64,000 nt of DNA from Acidobacteriaceae bacterium. GTDB taxonomy: Bacteria; Acidobacteriota; Terriglobia; Terriglobales; Acidobacteriaceae. The DNA is taken from contig PLDC01000022.1 in NCBI GenBank assembly GCA_003134995.1, positions 62,001 through 126,000 on the forward strand. The letters are read 5' to 3'. Positions 49,083-56,860 of the stretch are shown piece by piece. Every line of letters begins with the position of its first letter. Position 1 is the stretch's first letter. Position numbers and translations under genes: made by a program. The notes beneath the pieces were generated by a model. It did not search any database. It had not been told where the DNA came from and saw only the letters and a program-made list of their open reading frames with translations.

Positions 49083-50492
49083 TCAGCGATGTTTCGGTTG
49101 CGTCTTCAACCGGGCCGCCGCTTTCACGCTGGGGCCGCCATTGCCAGCCGGGCAACTATCGCCCACTGCAGTGGTTTCCACAACATTGAAAGAACTCGTC
49201 GACGTTGCCGTGCCGCCGGAGCTTCCTAGCAACACGCCCGCGCAAGCTTCGTTGACAGTATTGCTTGTTGCGCTGCTGTTGGCCCCGCTCGGCGAACTAC
49301 TTGGTTCCGTGCAAGAGCTGTCTAAATGAACACCCGCCCCGGAGCTGTAGAACACGGTATTCGACGTGGCCGTGTTGTTGTCACTGCACAGGTCGATGCC
49401 ATCCAGAAGATACGTGTAACCCGTGACAACGATCGCAGGCGTGCTTGTCACTTTGTTCGAACTAACGGTGTTGTAGTCGGCGGTTTCAGCGCCGTCGGTC
49501 ACCGCCACGATCCCACCCTGCGTATTGCTCACCGTGTTGGTGTTGATGGTTACGGGATTGGCGCTCGTCCCGCCGGAATCGTACAGAAGAATTCCCGTCG
49601 CACTATAGCAAGGGACGTCATTCGTGTAGCAATCCGAAGGATTAACATACACGTCATCCGTCACGGTGTTGGCCGTGATTTTCCCGCGCGCTCCAAAGCT
49701 CATCTGGATGCCGTTCTGTCCGATGAGAGTAGTAGCGCCGATTCCAACGATGTAATTGCTGCTGATCGTGGCTACCGTGCCGCTACCATCGGCGGTAATT
49801 CCGTTCTTGTCGTAATCATGAACCATGCTGTCTTCAATCGTGACCACAGCCGTCCCGCCGCTTCCGTAGCCGCTCTGGGCATAGATCGCCAGCCCATCCT
49901 GGCAGCCGAAATACGCCGGGCCCAACTCCTGGTATCGAGCCGTCACGTGGTTCACCGTGCCCGAAGCATTCTGGTAGTAAATACCCACCAGGTCAGTGCC
50001 GCATCCGCTGATCCCGTTATTGCTTCCATCGACCGCAATATTGTTGATGTTCACTACGATCGGCGTAGCCAAAGCAATCGATGGCGTCTGCACAAGGATT
50101 TGCGCAGCCGTGGGCTCTCCATTCGGATACCCATACAGATCGTTGGTGTTCACCACCACACCGGCAGCCGGAGACACGATCACCGGGTTATTCGATCCCG
50201 ATGCCGCTGTGCCGGTAGTTCCGTTTGAAGCCAAACCGGTTAGCGTAAGGCTTTTCGTGATCACAACCTGCTCCGCGTAAGTGCCGGGGCAGACGTACAC
50301 CGTCGAGCCTTTGGGCACGCTGCTGACGGCCTCCGAGATAGTTGAATAGCTGGGAACGGTTGGCTTGCAAGACGTGGTGCTTGGAGGCACGACGACCACG
50401 GTTGAGGCCGAAACATTTCCGCTCATAACGATGGAAAAAACAGCTGCGCCTAAAACGCACAGGGCAGCACGACGACAAACAAAAGAACGCAT
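49083..50492 (-). CDS. Secreted right-handed beta-helix protein
   Basis: 469 residues with signal peptide (ALCVLGAAVFSIVMSGNVSA). The first part resembles pectate-lyase-like/DUF1565 starts (YSTISEAVSSVPKGSTVYVC, PGTYAEQVVITKSLTLTGL). It continues as parallel beta-helix coils (GIYYQNASGTVNHVTARYQE, NGITADGSGTVATISSNYIV, GGIVAVTDGAETADYNTVSS, NTATSNTVFYSSGAGVHLDS). Rich in Asn, Thr, Ser and Gly, as usual for such solenoids. Probably a surface or secreted carbohydrate-interacting protein, but catalytic residues are not evident. It separates ccmE from ccmABCD. Confidence 0.82.
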   Translation of the reverse strand: MRSFVCRRAALCVLGAAVFSIVMSGNVSASTVVVVPPSTTSCKPTVPSYSTISEAVSSVPKGSTVYVCPGTYAEQVVITKSLTLTGLASNGTTGTAASGSNNPVIVSPAAGVVVNTNDLYGYPNGEPTAAQILVQTPSIALATPIVVNINNIAVDGSNNGISGCGTDLVGIYYQNASGTVNHVTARYQELGPAYFGCQDGLAIYAQSGYGSGGTAVVTIEDSMVHDYDKNGITADGSGTVATISSNYIVGIGATTLIGQNGIQMSFGARGKITANTVTDDVYVNPSDCYTNDVPCYSATGILLYDSGGTSANPVTINTNTVSNTQGGIVAVTDGAETADYNTVSSNKVTSTPAIVVTGYTYLLDGIDLCSDNNTATSNTVFYSSGAGVHLDSSCTEPSSSPSGANSSATSNTVNEACAGVLLGSSGGTATSTSSFNVVETTAVGDSCPAGNGGPSVKAAARLKTQPKHR

Positions 50493-50639
50493 AGAAATAT
50501 CCTCACAGTCTGGAATTTTCTTTCTTGGTTTAACTTCCTTCTTGGTTAACTAGAGGTACACCGAGGGTCGGACCTGGGATAGGCCCATACCAAGACTACA
50601 TCCGGGCCGGCGGGAAGTCAATGAAGCCGCGGGTAGTCG

Positions 50640-50800
50640 CACACTTTGACTAGTCTTGAAAGGGCGTTGATTCGTTCTGAAAGGGCGCGGCTTCAGAGGC
50701 TGCGGAAAAACTCAAAAACGCATGCAGCGCCGTGGAAGAGCGGCGCTTCAGCGCCGCGTAGAGTCTCTGAAATCAATCGCGGCTTCAGCCGCCGGGGGCC
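50640..50800. repeat. TTCA-loop hairpins between ccmE and the beta-helix gene
   Basis: In the 320-bp stretch 50493-50812 no gene was seen. Hairpins GCGGCGC-TTCA-GCGCCGC (50740-50757) and GCGGC-TTCA-GCCGC (50779-50792), and a degenerate one near 50688, belong to the same class as those at 28194-28297. Confidence 0.6.
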
Positions 50801-50812
50801 CGTGGTAAAGAT

Positions 50813-51298
50813 TCAGTTCGACGAGATCGACGGTCTCTGCACCTGCGTCACGCTCTTCGGCATCGTGCCCGAGGAAGTGCCATTGGCTGGCGTGCCCGGC
50901 TGCTGCGGAGCATACTTCGATGCGCACTTCGCCTGCAGGCCCTTGGCATGAAAAACCCCGTCGGCGCCATACCTGCCGTCGGCCAGCGCCTGCGAATCGT
51001 CCTTGAAAGTATCCGGAGGCGCTTCCGTCCCGGTGTAATCCACTGACAGCAACTGATTCTGCTCCATCAAAACAAACTGCACATGCGTGCCCGTTCGCTT
51101 GATCGACCCCGGCTGCACATTTCCCGCAACCCGCAAACGCTTCGCATAAGCGCCGTTCCCCATCTTGTGCAGTTCGCTGATGGTGACGTAATAGCTCTTG
51201 CTATCCTGCACGCCGGTATAAGCGAGGTAGCCGAGCAGCAACAAAATCCCGACCGTAGCCGCACCGAACTTGAGATAAGTTTTGCCTTGACTGGACAT
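50813..51298 (-). CDS. ccmE: Heme chaperone CcmE, CxxxY variant
   Basis: 161 residues from ATG 51298. An N-terminal anchor (YLKFGAATVGILLLLGYLAY) leads to the periplasmic OB-fold: SYYVTISELHKMG, KRLRVAGNVQPGSI, HVQFVLMEQNQLLSVDYTGT, APPDTFKDDSQALADGRYGA, then GVFHAKGLQAKCASKYAPQ. CcmE holds heme covalently at His in HxxxY in E. coli; here C125 and Y129 form the CxxxY variant known from some other bacteria and archaea. It lies about 2 kb from ccmABCD on the same strand. CcmF and CcmH are not in the window. Confidence 0.9.
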   Translation of the reverse strand: MSSQGKTYLKFGAATVGILLLLGYLAYTGVQDSKSYYVTISELHKMGNGAYAKRLRVAGNVQPGSIKRTGTHVQFVLMEQNQLLSVDYTGTEAPPDTFKDDSQALADGRYGADGVFHAKGLQAKCASKYAPQQPGTPANGTSSGTMPKSVTQVQRPSISSN

Positions 51299-51491
51299 AA
51301 GGTAACCACCGCTGGGGGACAATCTGACCTTCACTTAAGACTTTACGCGTCCGCACCGCCAGAATCAAGATTACCGAGTGGTGGGTCAGTTTGATTTCCG
51401 CAGCACTTCCGGCGACGCTGAGTCGAATGTCCGCGCCCCCCGTGCGAAAAAGCCTGCCCCGAGCGGAACTCGGGGCAGCCCTCGACGCCAC

Positions 51492-53594
51492 TCACCAAAT
51501 GCGCACACGATCCGTAGGCGCAAGGTACAGCTTCTCGCCGGCCTTAACGTCGAAGGCAGCGTACCAGGCATCGATATTGCGAACCTCCAGCGCGCGGTAT
51601 TGCCCGGGGGAGTGCCCGTCCGTAGCCACTTGCTGGCGCAGTGTCGCGTCGCGTTCCTTCTCTGCCCAGGCTTGCGCAAACGCGAGGAAGAATTGCTGGT
51701 CATCTGACAGACCGTCCTGCGCGGGCACATTCCTACCGGCCACAGATGCTTTATATGCGTCGTAAGAAGCGGCGAGTCCGCCCAGGTCAGCGATGTTTTC
51801 TCCCAGCGTCTGTTTGCCGTTCAGAGCCAGGTCGGGAAACGGTTTGTAAGTGTCATACAGAGCGGCCAGTTTTGCCGTGGCCGCTTGAAAATGAGCCAGG
51901 TCGTCCGGCGTCCACCAGTTGCGCACGCGTCCCTTCGAATCGAATACGCTGCCTTCATTGTCGAAAGTATGGCTGATCTCGTGGCCAATCACCGCTCCGA
52001 TAGATCCATAGTTCGCTGCGGCCGGGGCTTTCGGATCAAAAAATGGCGGCTGCAGAATGCCCGCAGGAAAGTTCAACGCGTTTTGCAGCGGCAGGTTCAC
52101 CGCGTTAATGGTTTGCGGCGTCATCGACCACTCCTTGCGGTCGATCGGCTTGCCCAACCGCGCTATCTGCCGTTGATACTCAGACAATTGGCCGCGCCAG
52201 AGGTTTCCGAAAAAGTCGTCGGCTTTCACTTCATAATTTGAGTAGTCGTGCCAGCTTTCCCCATACCCTACGCCGACATACAACGTGTCGAGCTTTGCCA
52301 ATGCCTCGGCCTTCGTCACCGGATTCATCCACGTCAGCGCTTCAATTCGCTTGCGGAATGCCACTTTGAGATTCACGACCATGGCCTCGACCTCCGCCTT
52401 GGCTTCCGGCGGGAAGTAGCGCTTCGCGTAGATTTGCCCCACGTCATCGCCCAGAAACGCGTTGACCACGCCTACGCCGCGCTTCCAGCGCTCCTGCTGC
52501 TCGGGGACGCCCGAGAGCACTTTCCCGAAGAAAGCAAACTGTTCGTCCGCGAAAGCCTTCGGCAATCCGAAGGAGTAGGACTCAATCAGGTGGTAGGCCA
52601 GCCAATCCTTCCAGGTTTCAAGCGGAGTGGAGGCGACCAGAGCCGCTTCTGCGGCAAACGCCGTGGGCTGCCAGACGATAAAGCTCTTTTGTTTTCCGAG
52701 TCCCGCGCTTTGCAAATACTCGGCCCAATTAAGTCCGGGCGCTTTCGTGTTGAAATCGCGCAGCGTCCAAGTATTGTTCGCCTTGTGGATGTCATCGTTT
52801 TCCGCCAGGCTGATATGCTTTTCGGCAATCGCATGCTCCAGTTCGACGATGCGAGTAGCGCGAGCGTCGGCATCGTTGAATCCCGCAAGCTTCAGCGTCG
52901 CAGCCACATGCGCCTGATACTTGGTGCGCGTCTCGCGCATGGCATCGCTGTTGGAAATGTAATATTCGCGGTCCGGCATCCCGAGCCCGCCTTGCAGCAG
53001 ATACGCGGTATAGTGCTCGACGTCGTCGAAGTTCGGCGCAACCCAAAGCCCGAAAAGTTTTGAAGTATGGAAGTTGGTGTTGTTGAGCGGGTCCACATCG
53101 GCGCGCAAAGTTTCGCCCAGGGCGCGCGCCAGGGCGCGCTTATTGTGGATCGCCGCGATAGCGTCAAGATGCGGTTTCAGCGGCTTCAGGCCTTTAGCCT
53201 CAATGCCGGCCTCATCCATGTAAGAGTTGTAGAGGTCGGCGATTTTGCGGGCTTTATCGCCAGGTGCCGCATTCTTCGCGGCCTCGCCGATCAAGTCGGC
53301 GACCCGCTTGTTGGTTTCATCCACCAGCGGCATTGCGGGAAACGTTGCCCCGTGGTCCGATGGAATCTCCGTGTGCTTCATCCACTCTCCGTTGGCATAT
53401 TCGTAAAAGTCATCGCCCGGCCGCACCGTGCGGTCCATATAAGACAAGTTAACGGCCGGGCCCGTGGGCAACGGGGCCGAGAGTGAAGGATCTTCTTTAG
53501 CGGGAGCTGCGCCAACCGCGGCAAACAGCGACAGCAGGACCACGGCGGAGACAAAGACGTTCGCCAGCGAAAATTTACTACGCGTTTCTTTCAT
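51492..53594 (-). CDS. M13-family zinc metallopeptidase (neprilysin/PepO-like), copy 1
   Basis: 700 residues with signal peptide (LANVFVSAVVLLSLFAAVGA). N-terminal M13 domain: PGDDFYEYANGEWMKHTEIP. Catalytic domain: NALNFPAGILQPPFFDPKAP, zinc motif VIGHEISHTFDNEGSVFDSK (HExxH) and GENIADLGGLAASYDAYK (third ligand Glu), ending DKVRIW-like (TDRVRIW). It is a periplasmic or secreted oligopeptidase. A second M13 gene lies 6 kb away. Confidence 0.94.
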   Translation of the reverse strand: MKETRSKFSLANVFVSAVVLLSLFAAVGAAPAKEDPSLSAPLPTGPAVNLSYMDRTVRPGDDFYEYANGEWMKHTEIPSDHGATFPAMPLVDETNKRVADLIGEAAKNAAPGDKARKIADLYNSYMDEAGIEAKGLKPLKPHLDAIAAIHNKRALARALGETLRADVDPLNNTNFHTSKLFGLWVAPNFDDVEHYTAYLLQGGLGMPDREYYISNSDAMRETRTKYQAHVAATLKLAGFNDADARATRIVELEHAIAEKHISLAENDDIHKANNTWTLRDFNTKAPGLNWAEYLQSAGLGKQKSFIVWQPTAFAAEAALVASTPLETWKDWLAYHLIESYSFGLPKAFADEQFAFFGKVLSGVPEQQERWKRGVGVVNAFLGDDVGQIYAKRYFPPEAKAEVEAMVVNLKVAFRKRIEALTWMNPVTKAEALAKLDTLYVGVGYGESWHDYSNYEVKADDFFGNLWRGQLSEYQRQIARLGKPIDRKEWSMTPQTINAVNLPLQNALNFPAGILQPPFFDPKAPAAANYGSIGAVIGHEISHTFDNEGSVFDSKGRVRNWWTPDDLAHFQAATAKLAALYDTYKPFPDLALNGKQTLGENIADLGGLAASYDAYKASVAGRNVPAQDGLSDDQQFFLAFAQAWAEKERDATLRQQVATDGHSPGQYRALEVRNIDAWYAAFDVKAGEKLYLAPTDRVRIW

Positions 53595-54046
53595 GAATGT
53601 GCTCCGCGAACATTATCGACGAAAAGAGCTGACATTTAGACGGGCACCCCAAAAGAAAGATAGCCCATCCTCGGATTTATCCACTTTGTCATTACGGCTG
53701 ATACGCCGCTGCCATTTCCACTTTGTCATTGCAGCTGACACGCTGCGGCCATTTCCACTTTGTCATTACCGCTGAAACCCAGCAATTCACACTTTGTCAT
53801 TCCGACCGGAGGCGGAGCGAAAGCGACGGCGGCGCGGAGGAACCTGCTGTTCTTTCGCCGGCCCGATGTATCCTCGAATCATGGCGGAGGCGGGAACGCT
53901 TGCACAACCAGATCGGGAAGGGCACGAGTTCCGCTTGTGCCATAAAACACCGGAAAAGACGCGGCTTTCAGCCGCTGAGGTTTGCCGTTTCTGAACAGAG
54001 ATCATACCGGCGGTAGATTCAAGCATCATGCGGACCGTCATCAGAA
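53595..54046. repeat. 38-bp tandem repeats and dispersed elements (452 bp without a gene)
   Basis: At 53680-53790 there are about three and a half units of roughly 37 bp beginning CCACTTTGTCATTACGGCTG, CCACTTTGTCATTGCAGCTG and CCACTTTGTCATTACCGCTG. The last partial unit, CACTTTGTCATTCCGACCGG (53790), merges with the dispersed element also found at 7297. A TTCA-type hairpin, GCGGCT-TTC-AGCCGC (53961-53975), follows. No coding frame is convincing. Confidence 0.6.
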
Positions 54047-54379
54047 CTACTCCCCATCGCACCCCAAAGAAAACCGCAGAGCAGCACAAACCTCATTCAT
54101 CCGAGCAGAACTAAGCTGAGCCACACGCCTCCCGATGCGTTCTCGCGACACCGTAACGGCATTGTGCAGGTTCACCGCACACGGAAACTTCATGCCGTCC
54201 TCCTCATTCAGCACCACTTCCGAAGGCACGCCGCGAATCGTCGAAGTAACCGGCGCCACCGTAACTGTGGATAGGTACGTGATAGCGCTGTCGCGGGTAA
54301 GCACAAGGGCCGGCCGTTTCTTGTCAGGCGCGGAAAAATCGTAGAGCCGAATCTCGCCTCGGGCTATTCGTCCGGCCAT
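54047..54379 (-). CDS. MazF/PemK-family toxin
   Basis: 110 residues from ATG 54379 (an in-frame ATG at 54397 also exists). The family pattern is complete: IARGEIRLYDFSAPDKKRPA, LVLTRDSAITYLSTVTVAPV, TSTIRGVPSEVVLNEEDGMK, FPCAVNLHNAVTVSRERI. MazF/PemK toxins are sequence-specific endoribonucleases. It overlaps the upstream antitoxin by 16 nt. Confidence 0.9.
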   Translation of the reverse strand: MAGRIARGEIRLYDFSAPDKKRPALVLTRDSAITYLSTVTVAPVTSTIRGVPSEVVLNEEDGMKFPCAVNLHNAVTVSRERIGRRVAQLSSARMNEVCAALRFSLGCDGE

Positions 54380-54597
54380 GTGGCCTCCGATTCCCACCGC
54401 TGCGATTCTGCCTCGCCCTCCGCATGTCGCGTATATCCCTGGCGGTCGCGCTCTTCACTGGCGCGCAGTTCCAACCGGCGAAGATGTTCCCGCAGAGCGT
54501 CGCGCACCAAAGCCGACCGGTTTCGCCGAGTCCGCTTCGCAGCCAGGTCAGCAGCATGTAACAGCTTCTTATCCAGCACGATTTGAACAATTTCCAT
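54364..54597 (-). CDS. RHH antitoxin of MazEF-like module
   Basis: 77 residues: MEIVQIVLDKKLLHAADLAA, KRTRRNRSALVRDALREHLR, the ribbon-helix-helix N-terminus, then a charged tail (ESQRWESEATWPDE) that should thread into the MazF dimer. Antitoxin first, toxin second, overlapping, so an autoregulated type II operon. Confidence 0.87.
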   Translation of the reverse strand: MEIVQIVLDKKLLHAADLAAKRTRRNRSALVRDALREHLRRLELRASEERDRQGYTRHAEGEAESQRWESEATWPDE

Positions 54598-54598
54598 G

Positions 54599-54628
54599 TG
54601 TGGAACCTATTCCACAGTATACTCCACA
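54599..54628. promoter_or_regulatory. Operator region of mazEF-like module
   Basis: Palindrome TGTGGAA-CCTA-TTCCACA (54599-54616) directly precedes the antitoxin ATG (54597), with another half-site TCCACA at 54623-54628. A -10-like TATACT sits between them on the minus strand. The arrangement suits repression by the RHH antitoxin. Confidence 0.65.
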
Positions 54629-55137
54629 TGCGCATTCTGACCCACACAAGGACAATGTCAGCCCATTTACAACCAGGAAGCTGCTCCTCTGACTTTTCCA
54701 CAGCCCCATTGTGACATCTGACCTTGTGCGCATATCGAACTTGCGCGATCATGGTCGAGGCAGTGACGGCCCAGAGAGACCGAATCGTGCCACCCTAAGT
54801 CGTTCGTTATCAAGATTTTGATATCTAAGTTCTTTGAAAACAATATTTTGCAAAGTCCGTTTTGCGAAACCCTTGCCCAGCAAGGCTTTCGGAGGCATCG
54901 AAATAAAAAAAATACGCCGAATCCGCCTTAAAAGGTCAAAACGCGCGAATCGCGAGATGCTGTCAAACTTTATTTTGACGACGAAATCCACGCCGATGCA
55001 GAGCCTGAAACCGGGCCTAAGAAATGAAGGTTTGCGAAAGCTGAAGTAAAAAGCTGAGAGCTGAGAGCTCAAAGCTGAGAGCTGATAGCTAGTAGCTAGA
55101 AGCGAACTCCCGCTAGAATGAAAGTAGCCTCACAATC
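54629..55137. other. Gene-free stretch with second copy of 29-nt repeat and GCTGAGA array
   Basis: 54698-54726 is identical to 9110-9138, and TCTAAGTTCTTT (54824-54835) and ATTTTGCAAA (54844-54853) follow in the same order as at 9255 and 9316. An AT-rich, lower-GC segment follows (54830-55030) with only unlikely short frames. At 55048-55100 lies an array of GCTGAGA and TAGCTAG units (AAGCTGAGAGCTGAGAGCTC...). Confidence 0.6.
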
Positions 55138-55695
55138 ATGATCCATCCCTGGCACGACGTAACTCCCGGCGACAAGCTCCCGCAGGAATTCGACTGCGTG
55201 ATCGAGATCCCCTTCGGATCGAGCGTGAAGTACGAACTCGACAAAGCCAGCGGACTCATCAAGCTCGACCGCGTCCTTTATTCAGCCGTCTACTATCCGG
55301 CGAACTATGGCTTCATCCCGCAGACTCTGGCCGAAGACGACGATCCGCTCGACGTGCTCGTGTTCTGCCAGGACCCGGTCGTTCCGCTCACCATCATTCA
55401 CGCTCGCGCCATCGGCCTCATGACGATGATCGACGGCGGCAAGCCCGATCACAAGATCATCGCCATCGCCACCCAGGATCCCGAGTTCAACTCCTACCAC
55501 GAAGCCGCCGAGATGCCGCCGCATCGCATGCTCATGCTGCGGCGCTTCTTTCAGGATTACAAGCAGCTCGAAGGCAAGGCCGTCGAAGTCGATGAGATTC
55601 GCCCCGCCGGCGAAGCCTATCCCATCATTCTCGACGCGCTGCAGAGCTACAGCGATCAACGCCGCAAAGGCTTCAATCCACCGGAAAAGCACTGA
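55138..55695 (+). CDS. ppa: Inorganic pyrophosphatase (family I)
   Basis: Hydrolyses PPi to two phosphates, pulling biosynthetic reactions forward. 185 residues with all active-site blocks: [80 protein letters not shown] and [18 protein letters not shown]. The acidic DDDPLDVLV cluster binds Mg. ATG 55138 follows TAGAAT, a possible -10, at 55111-55116. It stands as a single gene. Confidence 0.96.
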   Translation: MIHPWHDVTPGDKLPQEFDCVIEIPFGSSVKYELDKASGLIKLDRVLYSAVYYPANYGFIPQTLAEDDDPLDVLVFCQDPVVPLTIIHARAIGLMTMIDGGKPDHKIIAIATQDPEFNSYHEAAEMPPHRMLMLRRFFQDYKQLEGKAVEVDEIRPAGEAYPIILDALQSYSDQRRKGFNPPEKH

Positions 55696-55871
55696 ACGCC
55701 GCCCTTGGGAACTTTGGTAACGCGAAGCCAAGAACTGCATCGGCCTATCGCTCGTGTACTGCGGTAACTTCTGCGGGCACCCGGTAGCCAATAGAATCTG
55801 GCGAGTCTAAAGCTTCAGTCTGGGGTTTATAAAAACTGAAGTTCATTCTGCCGAAAGGCTTCGAGGAAACT

Positions 55872-56327
55872 ATGAAAACCGTACGACATTGCGCCTTAAT
55901 CGTGTTTATGGTCGCTCTCTGTGCCGCATTCACATTCGCCGACGAACCCGGAAGGCATCCGGCTTACCTGCACGCGCTCACCGATCTCCGCCACGCTCGC
56001 GCTCATCTCGAAAACCTGGCGCCCACTCATCACATGGATAAAGAAGAAGAACACGCCATCAACGAGATCGACAAAGCCATCGACGAAATCAAGAGGGCAT
56101 CGATTGACGACGGCAAGAACTTGAACGATCATCCGCCGGTCGATGCGCACATGGACCGAGCCGGCCGCTTTCACCGCGCCATGGAACTTCTGGATAAAGC
56201 TCACAATGACATTGCCCGGGAAGAAGATGACCCGTCCGTGCGCGGTCTTCGCGACCGAGCGTTGCACCACATCGACGAAGCCCATCGCATCGTCGATCAT
56301 CTGATCGTTCAGGCTGCCAACCACTAG
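55872..56327 (+). CDS. Secreted His/Asp-rich helical protein
   Basis: 151 residues with signal peptide (HCALIVFMVALCAAFTFADE, cleavage after TFA). The mature part is helical and rich in His, Asp, Glu and Arg (HPAYLHALTDLRHARAHLEN, HMDKEEEHAINEIDKAIDEI, HHIDEAHRIVDHLIV). A four-helix bundle with possible metal binding is suggested by the His/Asp/Glu periodicity. No family recognised, although similar small secreted proteins occur in soil Acidobacteriota. A clear terminator follows. Confidence 0.7.
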   Translation: MKTVRHCALIVFMVALCAAFTFADEPGRHPAYLHALTDLRHARAHLENLAPTHHMDKEEEHAINEIDKAIDEIKRASIDDGKNLNDHPPVDAHMDRAGRFHRAMELLDKAHNDIAREEDDPSVRGLRDRALHHIDEAHRIVDHLIVQAANH

Positions 56328-56361
56328 GCCGCAGCTTTCGCATCATCGAAAATCGGTCGAA

Positions 56362-56398
56362 GAAGAAACGCCCGGCAAATGCCGGGCGCTTCTTTTTT
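56362..56398 (+). terminator. Rho-independent terminator
   Basis: CGCCCGGC (56369-56376), loop AAAT, GCCGGGCG (56381-56388), then CTTCTTTTTT. A strong GC stem with T-tract, 35-70 bp after the secreted-protein stop. Confidence 0.9.
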
Positions 56399-56401
56399 CC
56401 C

Positions 56402-56430
56402 TTGACTTAATGTACTAATAGTGTAGTACA
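56402..56430 (+). promoter_or_regulatory. Promoter and operator of the GntR-slipin-ExbD operon
   Basis: TTGACT (56402-56407), 16-bp spacer, TAGTAC (56424-56429). The palindrome TGTACTA-N6-TAGTACA (56411-56430) covers the spacer and -10, as expected for repression by the GntR protein. Predicted transcription starts about 4 nt before ATG 56440, and no ribosome site is present. Confidence 0.72.
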
Positions 56431-56439
56431 CTGAGACAC

Positions 56440-56856
56440 ATGGGACGCACTCCAACGAACGGCCGGGGTTTCCAGCTCAAGCTGGACTTGCACTCCGGAG
56501 TTCCCGTCTACCGCCAGATCATCGATCAGGTGCGGACTGGCGTCGCGTCCGGAACGCTCACCGCCGGCGATCAACTTCCCACCGTCCGCCAGCTTGCGGT
56601 CGATCTGGCCATCAATCCCAATACGGTCATGCGCGCCTACCGCGAGCTTGAACTCGGCGGCATGATCGAAACCCACCAGGGCACCGGGACATTCATCAGC
56701 AACAAGAGGGTCATCAAGAACAGCGGCGAGCGCGAGCGGCAGCTTACGCAGTTAGCCAATGAATTCGCGGCCCGCGCCGGAGCCGCAGGATTTTCTGTCG
56801 AGGAACTGCTGGATCGTTTGCGCGAGTTAGCGCCTCAGTCGAAGCAAAGGAGATAA
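56440..56856 (+). CDS. GntR-family regulator, YtrA subfamily
   Basis: 138 residues: winged HTH at residues about 15-82 (FQLKLDLHSGVPVYRQIIDQ, VRTGVASGTLTAGDQLPTVR, QLAVDLAINPNTVMRAYREL, ELGGMIETHQGTGTFIS) and a short helical tail without a ligand domain. YtrA regulators usually control adjacent transporter or envelope operons. Here it starts an operon with a slipin and ExbD-like gene 4 nt downstream, and its palindromic operator overlaps the promoter. Confidence 0.92.
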   Translation: MGRTPTNGRGFQLKLDLHSGVPVYRQIIDQVRTGVASGTLTAGDQLPTVRQLAVDLAINPNTVMRAYRELELGGMIETHQGTGTFISNKRVIKNSGERERQLTQLANEFAARAGAAGFSVEELLDRLRELAPQSKQRR

Positions 56857-56860
56857 AGCC

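Noticed and set aside
53680-53800. CRISPR array
   Set aside because: The units are adjacent imperfect tandem repeats without unique spacers, and no cas gene is present.
54749-55072. Short frames on both strands in the AT-richer stretch
   Set aside because: Basic, low-complexity translations, no ribosome site, and the region overlaps repeat remnants.
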